NCBI RefSeq assembly: GCF_009795715.1
Contig: NZ_WTCR01000006.1
Location: forward strand, 186,001 to 250,000
Origin: Labilibaculum euxinicum
GTDB lineage: Bacteria > Bacteroidota > Bacteroidia > Bacteroidales > Marinifilaceae
DNA: 64,000 bases
Direction of reading: 5' to 3'
The position numbers and the translations under genes were made by a program. How positions within the stretch are numbered: position 1 is the stretch's first letter; every line of letters begins with the position of its first letter. The notes beneath the pieces were generated by a model, which had not been told where the DNA came from, did not search any database, and saw only the letters and a program-made list of their open reading frames with translations. Of this stretch, positions 35,295 through 43,618 are shown piece after piece.

Positions 35295-35546
35295 ATGGCC
35301 GAAAAAATCGAAATTACCATTTGCTTGGGAAGTTCTTGTTTTTCAAGAGGTAACGGGAAATCTTTAAAAGCGATTAATACCTTTTTGGAAGAAAATAAAT
35401 TGAAAGACAAGGTGTTCTTTCATGGTGAATTGTGTACAGGAAATTGTGCCAAAGGACCTATTTTAAAAATTGGAGATGAACTGCACGAGGAAGTCGATCC
35501 GGATAGTGTCGTTGAAATATTAAACGGTGTTTTTGGGCTCGTTTAA
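35295..35546 (+). CDS. Thioredoxin-like [2Fe-2S] ferredoxin (NuoE/HydC C-terminal type)
   Basis: An 83-residue protein with the thioredoxin-fold [2Fe-2S] pattern of NuoE and hydrogenase gamma subunits: ICLGSSC (C-x4-C) and LCTGNC (C-x3-C, followed by AKGP). It stands alone as a small domain rather than as part of a larger subunit. It lies between the two sensor/phosphatase pairs and could pass electrons to or from their Fe-S clusters. There is a 126-base gap before it and 29 bases after it. Confidence 0.87.
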   Translation: MAEKIEITICLGSSCFSRGNGKSLKAINTFLEENKLKDKVFFHGELCTGNCAKGPILKIGDELHEEVDPDSVVEILNGVFGLV

Positions 35547-35575
35547 TTAAGTCTCTCAATCCTAAAAAACTCATT

Positions 35576-37429
35576 ATGCCATTAATTGTAACCAATAAGA
35601 ACAAGTGTAATCTTAGTTATACGTGTATTCGGGTTTGTCCTGCCAAAGCAATTAAAATAAAGGATGATTTTGCAAACATCATTAAAAGCAGATGTATTGG
35701 TTGTGGAAATTGTGTTACTGTTTGTGCTCAAAATGCGATAGAATATAGAAGTTCGGAAGATTTGGTTAAGCAATTGTTAGCTGATACCGAGCCTGTAGTT
35801 GCCATATGTGATCCAAGTATTTCAGGTGAGTTTGATGATATTCTGGACTTTCGGAATTTTGTTGGTATGATTAGGGCTTTGGGTTTTGATTACGTTGTTG
35901 AAGCTGCTTTTGGTGCAGATTTGGTGGCCTACCGCTACAAGGAACTGTTCGCAAATTTCCATGGGAAGTATTATATCTCAACAAAATGTCCGGCTCTGGT
36001 AAATAATATTGAGAATTTTCATCCCGGATTAGTTGATAATCTGGCCCCAATTGTACCGCCTGGTATTGCCATGGCAAAAGTGGTACGAAAAAAGTATGGC
36101 AAAAATGTTAAGATTGTTTCTTTATCGCCTTGCGTTGCCAGTAAAGATGATGTGAAAGCATTTAATGGAACTGACGGAAGTGTTCATGCAGTTTTAAGTT
36201 TTGCCGAATTAAGAAAGCTGTTTACAGAGTACGGAGTTTCGGAAAACTCAGTTGAATTCTCAGAGTTTGATCCTCCATTCGCTCGTTTAGGAGGTTTATT
36301 TCCAATTAGTCATGGTCTGTTTCAGGCTGCAGATATCGATATATCCATGCTGAATGGTGGGATTATTAGTACTGAGGGAAGAAACAATTTTTTGAGGTCG
36401 ATCAATGAGTTTAAAACTCAGCATGATCTGAACCAGCATCTTGATTTATTTTATTGCGAAGGTTGTATTATGGGACCTGGAACTTCGCCGGGAGGGCGAA
36501 AATTCTCTCGTCGGTCTCAAGTAATTCGTTACGTGCGCAAAAGGTTAAAAACTCTTGATGAGATTAAATGGCAGAAAGAAATTGATGAATACAGTGATCT
36601 TGATTTAACCCGGGGATTTAAATCGAAAGGAAGGGAGCTTCCTGTTCCTACAGAAGAAGAGATATTGGAAGTATTGGTGGAGATGGGAAAAGGAAAAATT
36701 GAAGACCAATTAGGTTGTGGTTCCTGTGGTTATGAGTCTTGCAGGGAGTTTGCGATTGCAAAATGTCAGGGGCTGGCCAATTATGAGATGTGTTCTTCCT
36801 TTACAATTAAAAATATGAACAGCTATATTAAAGAGCTGGGAAATACAAATGCGCAGTTAACTAAAACAAAAGCGGCATTAAAGGAATCGGAAAGAATTGC
36901 CAACGAAGAAAGAATTATAGCGCAGGAAGCTTCAGAAACGGTGTCGGCCATGTTACAGAAACTTCCTTCGGGAGTTGTAATTGTCGACGAAAGGCTGAAA
37001 GTAATTGAGTCGAATAAAACTTTCGTTGATTTATTGGGTGAAGAGACCCGAATGCTGAATGAAATTATTCCCGGATTAGTTGATGCAGATTTAACAAAAT
37101 TGATCAGTTTTCATAAATTCTTTTCCACAGTAATTTTGAATGGAGAGGATATCTTAAACAAGGATGTACATTTTGGAAACAGGTTGTTCAATGTTTCGGT
37201 TTTTACCATTAAAAAAAATAAGATTGTTGGTGGTATTATTCGCGATTTATACGCTCCTGAAGTAAGGAGAGAAGAGGTTATTGGCCGAGCAAGAGCGGTT
37301 ATTAAAGAGAATCTTCAAACAGTGCAGCAAATTGCCTTTTTATTGGGTGAGAGTGCTTCCAAAACGGAAAAATTACTAAGCTCGATCATTAAATCCCATG
37401 CTTCAGGGGAAGAAGGGAAAGGCGAATAA
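35576..37429 (+). CDS. [FeFe]-hydrogenase-like sensory protein, divergent copy 2 with altered metal loops
   Basis: A 617-aa protein with the same order as copy 1: ferredoxin (1-60), hydrogenase-like domain (about 70-340), Fe-S motif (CGSCGYESC from Cys381), a coiled-coil stretch (about 425-460) and PAS (about 460-575: KLPSGVVIVDERLKVIESNKTF). Several ligand loops differ. The first ferredoxin cluster reads CNLSYTCIRVC with Ser14 in place of the second Cys. L1 is STKCPA with Lys137 where the proton-transfer Cys belongs. L2 is SPCVASK (Cys186). L3 is FYCEGCIMGPG, in which the two cysteines (294, 297) are C-x2-C instead of C-x3-C. It is less likely than copy 1 to hold a standard H-cluster. The stop overlaps the next start (TAATG). 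Confidence 0.83.
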   Translation: MPLIVTNKNKCNLSYTCIRVCPAKAIKIKDDFANIIKSRCIGCGNCVTVCAQNAIEYRSSEDLVKQLLADTEPVVAICDPSISGEFDDILDFRNFVGMIRALGFDYVVEAAFGADLVAYRYKELFANFHGKYYISTKCPALVNNIENFHPGLVDNLAPIVPPGIAMAKVVRKKYGKNVKIVSLSPCVASKDDVKAFNGTDGSVHAVLSFAELRKLFTEYGVSENSVEFSEFDPPFARLGGLFPISHGLFQAADIDISMLNGGIISTEGRNNFLRSINEFKTQHDLNQHLDLFYCEGCIMGPGTSPGGRKFSRRSQVIRYVRKRLKTLDEIKWQKEIDEYSDLDLTRGFKSKGRELPVPTEEEILEVLVEMGKGKIEDQLGCGSCGYESCREFAIAKCQGLANYEMCSSFTIKNMNSYIKELGNTNAQLTKTKAALKESERIANEERIIAQEASETVSAMLQKLPSGVVIVDERLKVIESNKTFVDLLGEETRMLNEIIPGLVDADLTKLISFHKFFSTVILNGEDILNKDVHFGNRLFNVSVFTIKKNKIVGGIIRDLYAPEVRREEVIGRARAVIKENLQTVQQIAFLLGESASKTEKLLSSIIKSHASGEEGKGE

Positions 37430-38613
37430 TGGACGAGAAATTTCATATAGATATTGACTGTCAGCAACTCTTTCATCATGGTGAAATGATTTGCGGTGAT
37501 GTGTTTCTCTCGAAGAGAATTAAAGAGGAAAACAGGACAATTGCTGTGTTGAGTGATGGCATGGGAAGTGGAGTGAAGGCCAATGTGCTGGCAACATTGA
37601 CTGCATCAATGGCGATGAATTTTACAGCAGAACACAAAGATGTAAAAACCATTGCCGAAATTATCATGAACACGCTTCCTGTTTGCAGCGTTCGAAAAGT
37701 AAGCTATTCAACCTTCACCATAATTGATATTGAATTTGATGGAACAACACGTATCATTGAGTTTGATAATCCCTTGTGTGTGGTGATGCGTGGTTCTGAG
37801 GTTTTCGATCCGGGATGGAGGACAATTCTGCTTGACAGTGAAGAAAATCAAGGAAAAGAACTTAGAACCTGTGAATTTACTGCCCGAAAAGAAGACCGTA
37901 TTCTGTTTTGGTCCGATGGAATTATGCAGTCGGGAATGGGAAGCAGGGAATTGCCTTTTGGATGGGGACATGAAAGTGCTTTAAAATTTGTCACCAATAT
38001 TGTAAAATCGACCCCTTACATATCTGCCCGTAATTTGGGCATGCAGTTAGTGAAAAAAGCGGCCAGAAACGATCAGGATGAGCTAAAGGACGATACAAGT
38101 GCCGGTGTAATCTATTATCGGGAACCGCGTAAACTTTTAATTTGCACGGGTCCTCCTTACGAAAAGGATAAGGATGCTGAGCTGGCCATGAGAGTGTATC
38201 ATTTTAAAGGGAAAAAAATTATTTGCGGAGGAACAACGGCCGAAATTTTGGGTCGCGAATTAAATTTAAAATTTGCCGCCGGAATGAAAATTACGGATCC
38301 GGAACTTCCGCCGGCATCTTATATGGAAAGTATAAATTTGGTTACCGAAGGCATTTTAACGATTGGAAAAGTTGCCCGGATTCTTGGGGATTACAATAGT
38401 GATTATGATTTGGGAGACGGGCCTGCTGATCAGATAGTTCACTATCTTTTACAGAGTGATAAAATCTCAATTATTTCCGGAACAAGAATTAATTTTGCTC
38501 ATCAGGATCCCAGTTTACCTATTGAATTGGAGATCAGAAGAACAGTTGTAAAAAGAATAGTTAGTCTTCTTGAGGATAAATTTTTAAAAGATGTTACTCT
38601 AACCTTTATTTAG
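37429..38613 (+). CDS. SpoIIE-family PP2C-type protein phosphatase (copy 2)
   Basis: A 394-aa protein of exactly the same length as copy 1 and clearly a duplicate: ICGDVFLSKRIKEE, LSDGMGSGVKANVLATLTASM, FWSDGIMQSGMGS and DDTSAGVIYYREPRKLLICTGPP line up without gaps. The metal ligands (Asp in GDVF, DGMGSG, SDG, DD) are all kept. It is translationally coupled to sensor copy 2 by a one-base TAATG overlap, so each sensor has its own phosphatase. Substrate is unknown. Confidence 0.83.
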   Translation: MDEKFHIDIDCQQLFHHGEMICGDVFLSKRIKEENRTIAVLSDGMGSGVKANVLATLTASMAMNFTAEHKDVKTIAEIIMNTLPVCSVRKVSYSTFTIIDIEFDGTTRIIEFDNPLCVVMRGSEVFDPGWRTILLDSEENQGKELRTCEFTARKEDRILFWSDGIMQSGMGSRELPFGWGHESALKFVTNIVKSTPYISARNLGMQLVKKAARNDQDELKDDTSAGVIYYREPRKLLICTGPPYEKDKDAELAMRVYHFKGKKIICGGTTAEILGRELNLKFAAGMKITDPELPPASYMESINLVTEGILTIGKVARILGDYNSDYDLGDGPADQIVHYLLQSDKISIISGTRINFAHQDPSLPIELEIRRTVVKRIVSLLEDKFLKDVTLTFI

Positions 38614-38629
38614 CTCAGGTGTGTTCTGA

Positions 38630-39010
38630 TTAAATGTAAACAGAAAGTAAGTCTAATAATTTTTGACTTGGTATTGGTTTGGCAATATAATCATCACAAC
38701 CGGCGTTCAGACTCTTAACCCGGTCTTCGGACATTGCATATGCTGTTTGCGAAATTATTGGAATTTTTGGATTTTGTTTCTTGATGATTTTTGTTGCCTC
38801 AAAACCGTTCATGAGTGGCATTTGAATGTCCATTAATATTAAGTCAACCTTATTGCAGTTGAACATTTCAATAGCATCCTCCCCGTTTTTTGCCCAGAGA
38901 ACTTCAGCCCCTGTTTTTCGGATTACCTCTTCCAAAAAAAGAAAATTGGATTCTACATCTTCTGCAATAAGAATGGTTTTTGAGGACCAATTACGTTCGA
39001 TTAAATTCAT
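38630..39010 (-). CDS. Receiver-only response regulator (CheY-like)
   Basis: A 126-residue stand-alone receiver domain. It has the acidic pair in AEDVESN (about 17-18), the phospho-acceptor Asp in LILMDIQMPLMNGFEA (about 60), the switch Thr/Ala region SQTAYAMSEDR and the conserved Lys in IAKPIPSQ (about 112). No output domain is attached. It is convergent with the sensor/phosphatase cluster, 16 bases from its stop codon. Such proteins usually pass phosphate between a kinase and a distant partner; no kinase gene is adjacent. Confidence 0.88.
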   Translation of the reverse strand: MNLIERNWSSKTILIAEDVESNFLFLEEVIRKTGAEVLWAKNGEDAIEMFNCNKVDLILMDIQMPLMNGFEATKIIKKQNPKIPIISQTAYAMSEDRVKSLNAGCDDYIAKPIPSQKLLDLLSVYI

Positions 39011-39312
39011 GAGGTATAGTTTGGTGCGCTAAATTGGTTTTTGACTTAATTCAAATTTATATAAAATTATTAGCATTCAAAAGAAGATGCTCTATATAGA
39101 ATCCCTTTAAAAAGACAGTTGGTTAAATATTTATTTTGAATTACCAAAAAATGATATCAAGTGACTATCATATTTGTTTTCATACGATTTACTGTCGTGT
39201 TTGAAATAGATTTGGTGAAACAGATTAGGTCATACCGATTGTTTGTCGGTAATAGGTTGACATTTCTTTCTTAATTGCTATTTTTGATAATTATTGATTG
39301 AAATATACCTGC
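39011..39312. other. 302-base spacer upstream of the protease gene
   Basis: AT-rich, between divergent genes. No RNA gene, repeat or clear TAnnTTTG promoter recognised. Confidence 0.4.
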
Positions 39313-41400
39313 ATGATCTCTAAATTTATTCGATTCGGGCTATTTATTAGCTTAACTCTTTTTTGGGTTTCCTCCAAGGCTCAAATCTCTTATGGTGGTG
39401 AACCTTTATTTAAAAAAGGAAAGTTAAAGTCGGAATTGTCAACCATTTATTTGCCTCGTTTCGAGATGGCAACAATGAGTAAGGCATATGAACAGGTTGA
39501 AGGTAAAAGTTACCTGAAACATGCACAGTATGCTTATCAATATACAACAAGCTACAATGCTTTAAATTCAGGTAAATGGCAAGTTTTAAGCGATGGCAGA
39601 AGAGTCTGGCGGATATCCATTTCGTCGCCGGGAGCATATTCTTTAGGATTGATTTTTTCTAAATTTAGAATTCCGGCCGGCAGCCAGATGTTTGTGTACA
39701 ATAATCAATCGAACCGGATACTTGGAGCATACAATGAAAAAAACAATAAAGAATCGGGCAGGTTTTCGGTTGAACCTTTGCAGGGAGATGAAATAACTGT
39801 AGAATATATAGAACCTTTGCATCCTGATTTTATTGCGGATTTAGAAATTGGAAGTGTGCTGCATGACTATAAAAATATTTTTAATCAGCTGCAAGGAGCC
39901 GAATCCCGGCTAAAATCATCAGGAACCTGTAATGTAAATATTAATTGTGCGGAAGGAGATGAATGGCAGGTTGAAAAGCACTCAGTCTGCCATATTTTGT
40001 ATAGTGGTTACATTGCGTCGGGTGCCCTGATAAATAATACCGGCTATGATGGACGGCCTTTTTTACTGACAGCCCATCATGCTGTAAATAGTCAGGAAGA
40101 TGCAGATGTTGCCATTTTTGTTTTTAATTATGAAGCTGTAGATTGTGAATCCTCTGTTGGTTCAAAATCTCAATCTATTTCAGGATCGAGTTTGCTGGCT
40201 ACAACAAGCAGGTTGGATTTTACGCTTTTAGAACTTTCAGTAATACCGCCTGCGTCGTATTCTCCTTATTATGCTGGTTGGGATAGATCAGGCCGGGTAC
40301 CCATAAACACAACCTGCATTCATCACCCCAATGGAGACGTAAAAAAGATATCTGTGGATTTTGATTCTCCAATAACGGATTCGTATTCAGATACTAAATT
40401 TACATTTGATGTGAATACACATTGGTGTATTTTGGAGTGGGATATTGGTACTACAGAAGGTGGATCTTCCGGATCACCTTTATTTGATGAAAACCATCGC
40501 TTAATTGGAGATTTAACAGGAGGAGTGGCTGATTGTGAAGATCCAGTATACGATTACTTTGCAAAATTTTCAGAAAGTTGGGCCAATTATTCCGAGGCGA
40601 ATCAGCAATTGAAATTTTGGTTGGACCCATTGAATTTAGGTTTGGAAACACTTGATGGTGTTGATCCATACAAAGGACTAAGAGCCGTTATTACTGCTTC
40701 TCAGGATAGTATCTGTTATGAATCTCAGGTTACCTTTGCAGATGGTTCATTAGGTGAACCAGATGAATTTTATTGGAATTTTGGTGATGGAGCTACTCCT
40801 CAAACTTCAATAGGAAAAGGACCTCATGTTGTGAGTTACAGTAGCCCGGGTCGTAAACAAGTGAAATTAATCGTGCGAAAGAATGGTGTTACTGATAGTG
40901 TTGTTCGTTCTGTTTTGGCCATGGATGTTCCTGTGGCAAATTTTGATTATACGGTTGATTTGAATAAGGTTCAAATGACTAATACATCGGTTGAAGGGAT
41001 GACCTACAATTGGAATTTTGGTGACGGAGCAGTTTCAGAGGAGGAAAGTCCAAGTCATACTTATGCCGGAACAGGAAAATATACCATAAAACTTAGTGCT
41101 GAAAATTTGTGTGGTATAAATTCAACATCAAAAGAAATAACAACCACCTATAATGATTTATTAAAGATTTATCCAAATCCATCCGATGGTGCTTTTACGG
41201 TTGATTTAAGCCAAATAATTTACTTGCGAACCACTTGGACGGTATATGATACAAAAGGATCTCAAATTCGCTCAGGAGTTGTTTCCAGCTATGAAAGTAT
41301 GATTAATTTTAATCTGAATGGATTGTCTTCAGGAGTCTATATCTTAAACTTGAATATTGACGGTGTTGATTTGAAAAGAAAACTCCTGCTGACAAAGTAA
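39313..41400 (+). CDS. Secreted trypsin-like serine protease with PKD domains and T9SS sorting domain
   Basis: I start at the ATG at 39313 (695 aa) rather than an upstream TTG, because it opens directly into the signal peptide MISKFIRFGLFISLTLFWVSSKAQ. The protease domain (about 200-450) has His in FLLTAHHAVN, Asp in RLDFTLLEL and Ser in TEGGSSGSPLF, the pattern of Achromobacter lysyl-endopeptidase-like S1 enzymes. Two PKD-type domains follow (FYWNFGDGATPQ about 500, and YNWNFGDGAVSEEESPSHTY about 585). The last about 75 residues are a type A T9SS tail (IYPNPSDGAFTVDL ... GVYILNLNIDGVDLKRKLLLTK). Exported protein degradation is the likely role. Confidence 0.88.
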   Translation: MISKFIRFGLFISLTLFWVSSKAQISYGGEPLFKKGKLKSELSTIYLPRFEMATMSKAYEQVEGKSYLKHAQYAYQYTTSYNALNSGKWQVLSDGRRVWRISISSPGAYSLGLIFSKFRIPAGSQMFVYNNQSNRILGAYNEKNNKESGRFSVEPLQGDEITVEYIEPLHPDFIADLEIGSVLHDYKNIFNQLQGAESRLKSSGTCNVNINCAEGDEWQVEKHSVCHILYSGYIASGALINNTGYDGRPFLLTAHHAVNSQEDADVAIFVFNYEAVDCESSVGSKSQSISGSSLLATTSRLDFTLLELSVIPPASYSPYYAGWDRSGRVPINTTCIHHPNGDVKKISVDFDSPITDSYSDTKFTFDVNTHWCILEWDIGTTEGGSSGSPLFDENHRLIGDLTGGVADCEDPVYDYFAKFSESWANYSEANQQLKFWLDPLNLGLETLDGVDPYKGLRAVITASQDSICYESQVTFADGSLGEPDEFYWNFGDGATPQTSIGKGPHVVSYSSPGRKQVKLIVRKNGVTDSVVRSVLAMDVPVANFDYTVDLNKVQMTNTSVEGMTYNWNFGDGAVSEEESPSHTYAGTGKYTIKLSAENLCGINSTSKEITTTYNDLLKIYPNPSDGAFTVDLSQIIYLRTTWTVYDTKGSQIRSGVVSSYESMINFNLNGLSSGVYILNLNIDGVDLKRKLLLTK

Positions 41401-41407
41401 AAGATAG

Positions 41408-41439
41408 TCTCATTCTATTTTTTAAGCAATAGAATGAGA
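41408..41439. terminator. Hairpin between convergent protease and proC genes
   Basis: Perfect 11-bp stem TCTCATTCTAT (41408-41418) with ATAGAATGAGA (41429-41439) and a ten-base loop. No immediate T-run on the plus side; probably still limits read-through in both directions. Confidence 0.6.
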
Positions 41440-41449
41440 ACTAATGTTG

Positions 41450-42253
41450 TTATTTTTCAATTTTTTGAAAAGATGTTACAATTCCTTTGATTAATGCAGA
41501 CGAAAACCCTTGATGTTCCATCTCATTTAACCCTACAATTGTACAACCTTTTGGTGTAGTAACCTTGTCAATTTCCGATTCAGGATGATCATTATTAATT
41601 TGGAGCATTTCAGCAGCTCCTTTTACTGTTTGAGATACTATTTGTTTGGCAGTATTGGCATCAAAACCAATTTGAATTCCACCTTGAATCATTGCACGGA
41701 TAAAACGGAACACAAAAGCAATTCCACAAGCACCTAAAATGGTGGCCGCCTCCATTAGTTCTTCATTAATAATCAGGCTTTCTCCAACACAATCGAAAAC
41801 AGCTTTAATGTTTTTTGTTTCTTCCTGAGAAGCATTTTTGCTGCAAATACAGGTTGTTGATTCAGATATATTGGCTGCAATATTCGGCATAGCTCTAAAA
41901 ACCGGTATTTTATGATCCAGCATTTCTGAAATTTCTTCGGTTGTCAGTCCGGTTGCAAGAGAAACAAGTACATGTTTTCCTTCAATGATTTCGCTTTTAA
42001 TCTCGTTAATTATTTTACCAACATTATAAGGTTTTACGGCAACTAAAATAATATTGGAATTTCTAACAGCTTCACAGTTATCCGATGTAATTGCGGCTCC
42101 CTCTGTTGCTAAATCCGCTATTAAATCAGTATTTCTTCTTGTTGCGGTTACATGACCCGAGTTAAAAGTATCATTATTCAAAAGTCCTTTAACAATTGAT
42201 CGACCTAAATTACCACAACCAATAACGCAAATTTTTTGATCATTCATATTCAT
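41450..42253 (-). CDS. proC: Pyrroline-5-carboxylate reductase
   Basis: A 267-residue NAD(P)H-dependent reductase for the last step of proline synthesis. The Rossmann motif ICVIGCGNLGRSIVKGLL is at about 8-25, ILVAVKPYNV near 70, FRAMPNIAANI near 115 (proline-pathway signature) and the C-terminal dimerisation domain with TVKGAAEML and PKGCTIVGLNEME (about 235-250). Full length. No proA or proB gene nearby. Confidence 0.94.
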   Translation of the reverse strand: MNMNDQKICVIGCGNLGRSIVKGLLNNDTFNSGHVTATRRNTDLIADLATEGAAITSDNCEAVRNSNIILVAVKPYNVGKIINEIKSEIIEGKHVLVSLATGLTTEEISEMLDHKIPVFRAMPNIAANISESTTCICSKNASQEETKNIKAVFDCVGESLIINEELMEAATILGACGIAFVFRFIRAMIQGGIQIGFDANTAKQIVSQTVKGAAEMLQINNDHPESEIDKVTTPKGCTIVGLNEMEHQGFSSALIKGIVTSFQKIEK

Positions 42254-42535
42254 TCATATTTGTCTAATGCCACGATTTAACTATAAGTTAATTAAATCCA
42301 TATAAAACCGGGCTTAAAATATTTGTAAGAAAATAAGGAGGTGTGTATAATTTTTATTCGTGCATAAAAGTACAATTTTTTTTGAAATCAGAAGAATGAA
42401 AAATTTCATCTGATACTAATTCACTATACCAGTATATTACTGCAATAAGTTGCTTATTAATAGTTGATTATGTGTTTTTTTTGATGCTTTAAATTCAATA
42501 TCCTGTAGAGCCCTATTTTCTTTTTGGATATTTGT

Positions 42536-42565
42536 TTTGAATTTTAAAAATAAACCATATTTTTG
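42536..42565 (+). promoter_or_regulatory. Bacteroidota-type promoter of the LacI operon
   Basis: A -33 TTTG (42536-42539) and a -7 TATTTTTG (42558-42565, matching TAnnTTTG) with an 18-base spacer. The operators follow immediately, covering the expected start point. Confidence 0.65.
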
Positions 42566-42597
42566 CTAAAACGATTTAGTAAACCGATTTAGCAAAA
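42561..42597 (+). promoter_or_regulatory. Overlapping LacI-family operators
   Basis: Two 13-14-base sites with central CG: CTAAAACGATTTAG (42566-42579) and GTAAACCGATTTAG (42579-42592). The outer arms TTTTGCTAAA (42561-42570) and TTTAGCAAAA (42588-42597) form a perfect 10-base inverted repeat. Position just downstream of the -7 box predicts repression, probably by the LacI protein encoded 10 bases further on. Confidence 0.75.
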
Positions 42598-42607
42598 CCG
42601 AAAACCT

Positions 42608-43603
42608 TTGAAAAAGAAATCAATTAAAGATATTGCCCAGGATTTAGGAGTTTCAAAAACTACTGTCTCATTTGTTTTAAATAAAAAAGGAGATGAAAAG
42701 AACATCAGTAAAAAAACTCAAAAAGTAATATTGGATTACATCGAAGAGGTAGGCTATCAGCCGAATCAAATTGCGAAGAGTTTAAAGAATGGTACTACTA
42801 ATACTATTGGTTATCTGGTTCCTGATATTTCGAATCCATTTTATGCTAAAATCGGACGGATGATTGAAGATTTGCTTTGGGAAAAAGGATATCATTTACT
42901 AATTGGGAGTACCGATGAGAAAAAAGAGAAAGAGGAGTTATTGCTTAATATGTTTGTGAACAGGCAGGTTGATGGATTAATTATTGCGTCTTGTTTTATA
43001 AAAGGAGATGTTTTAAAATCTCTTTCCAGGCAAAATTTCCCAATGGTTTTTTTCGATCGGGAAGACCCTGAATTTTTAGCCAATTATATTTTGGTTGAAA
43101 ACAAAAATCCGATGAAGGAAGCCATTCAGAAAACAATAGATAAAGGAGCAAAAAAAATTGGTCTGTTGTCAATTACACCTGATGTTTATTCATTAAAACT
43201 GAGGATAGATGGGTACAAGCAGGCATTAACAGATAATGCTTTGGAATATGATGAAAATTTACTTCGAATTGTAGATTACAATCATATTAAAGAAAGTGCT
43301 CAAAAAGAATTGAAATACTTGATTGAAGCTGGGGTTGATGTAGTTGTTTTTACCAATAATCAGATTACTGCTACGGCTATTTGGTTAATGAATATGCATT
43401 ATCCTGAAAAGGTAAAAGAAATCACCTTTGTGAGTTTCGATAATCTGGACATTTTTGATTATTCGATGCCTAGAGTAATTTCTATTGCACAACCTATAAT
43501 GAGTATTGCCAGGCAATCTGTAGATATTCTGGAGGAAGTAATTAAAAACAAAGAAAGTAAGAATACAAGAATAGAATTGAAACCTAAATTAATAGAACGT
43601 TAA
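42608..43603 (+). CDS. LacI-family transcriptional repressor of the glycan operon
   Basis: A 331-residue regulator. The helix-turn-helix is at the N terminus (SIKDIAQDLGVSKTTVSFVLN) with the hinge helix near 50-60 (YQPNQIAKSLK). The sugar-binding domain (about 62-331) has IGYLVPDISNPFYAKIGRMIE and VFTNNQITATAIWLM. The start is TTG at 42608; no in-frame ATG exists before the DNA-binding domain, and operators lie directly upstream. It heads a run of lacI, sugar transporter, ROK kinase and GH125 with small gaps (15, 8 and 17 bases). The inducer is probably a mannose-type sugar; inference from context. Confidence 0.92.
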   Translation: MKKKSIKDIAQDLGVSKTTVSFVLNKKGDEKNISKKTQKVILDYIEEVGYQPNQIAKSLKNGTTNTIGYLVPDISNPFYAKIGRMIEDLLWEKGYHLLIGSTDEKKEKEELLLNMFVNRQVDGLIIASCFIKGDVLKSLSRQNFPMVFFDREDPEFLANYILVENKNPMKEAIQKTIDKGAKKIGLLSITPDVYSLKLRIDGYKQALTDNALEYDENLLRIVDYNHIKESAQKELKYLIEAGVDVVVFTNNQITATAIWLMNMHYPEKVKEITFVSFDNLDIFDYSMPRVISIAQPIMSIARQSVDILEEVIKNKESKNTRIELKPKLIER

Positions 43604-43618
43604 TAATAAGAGTCGACA

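Larger units (their letters stand above)
42254..42607. other. 354-base spacer holding the lacI promoter and operators
   Basis: Divergent spacer between proC (minus) and the LacI-type operon (plus). Its 3' end contains the promoter at 42536-42565 and operators at 42566-42593. Nothing else recognised. Confidence 0.6.

Noticed and set aside
32259-37429. Catalytic hydrogen-producing hydrogenases
   Set aside because: The proton-transfer cysteine is replaced in both copies and each has a PAS domain and phosphatase partner, which fits sensing better than catalysis.
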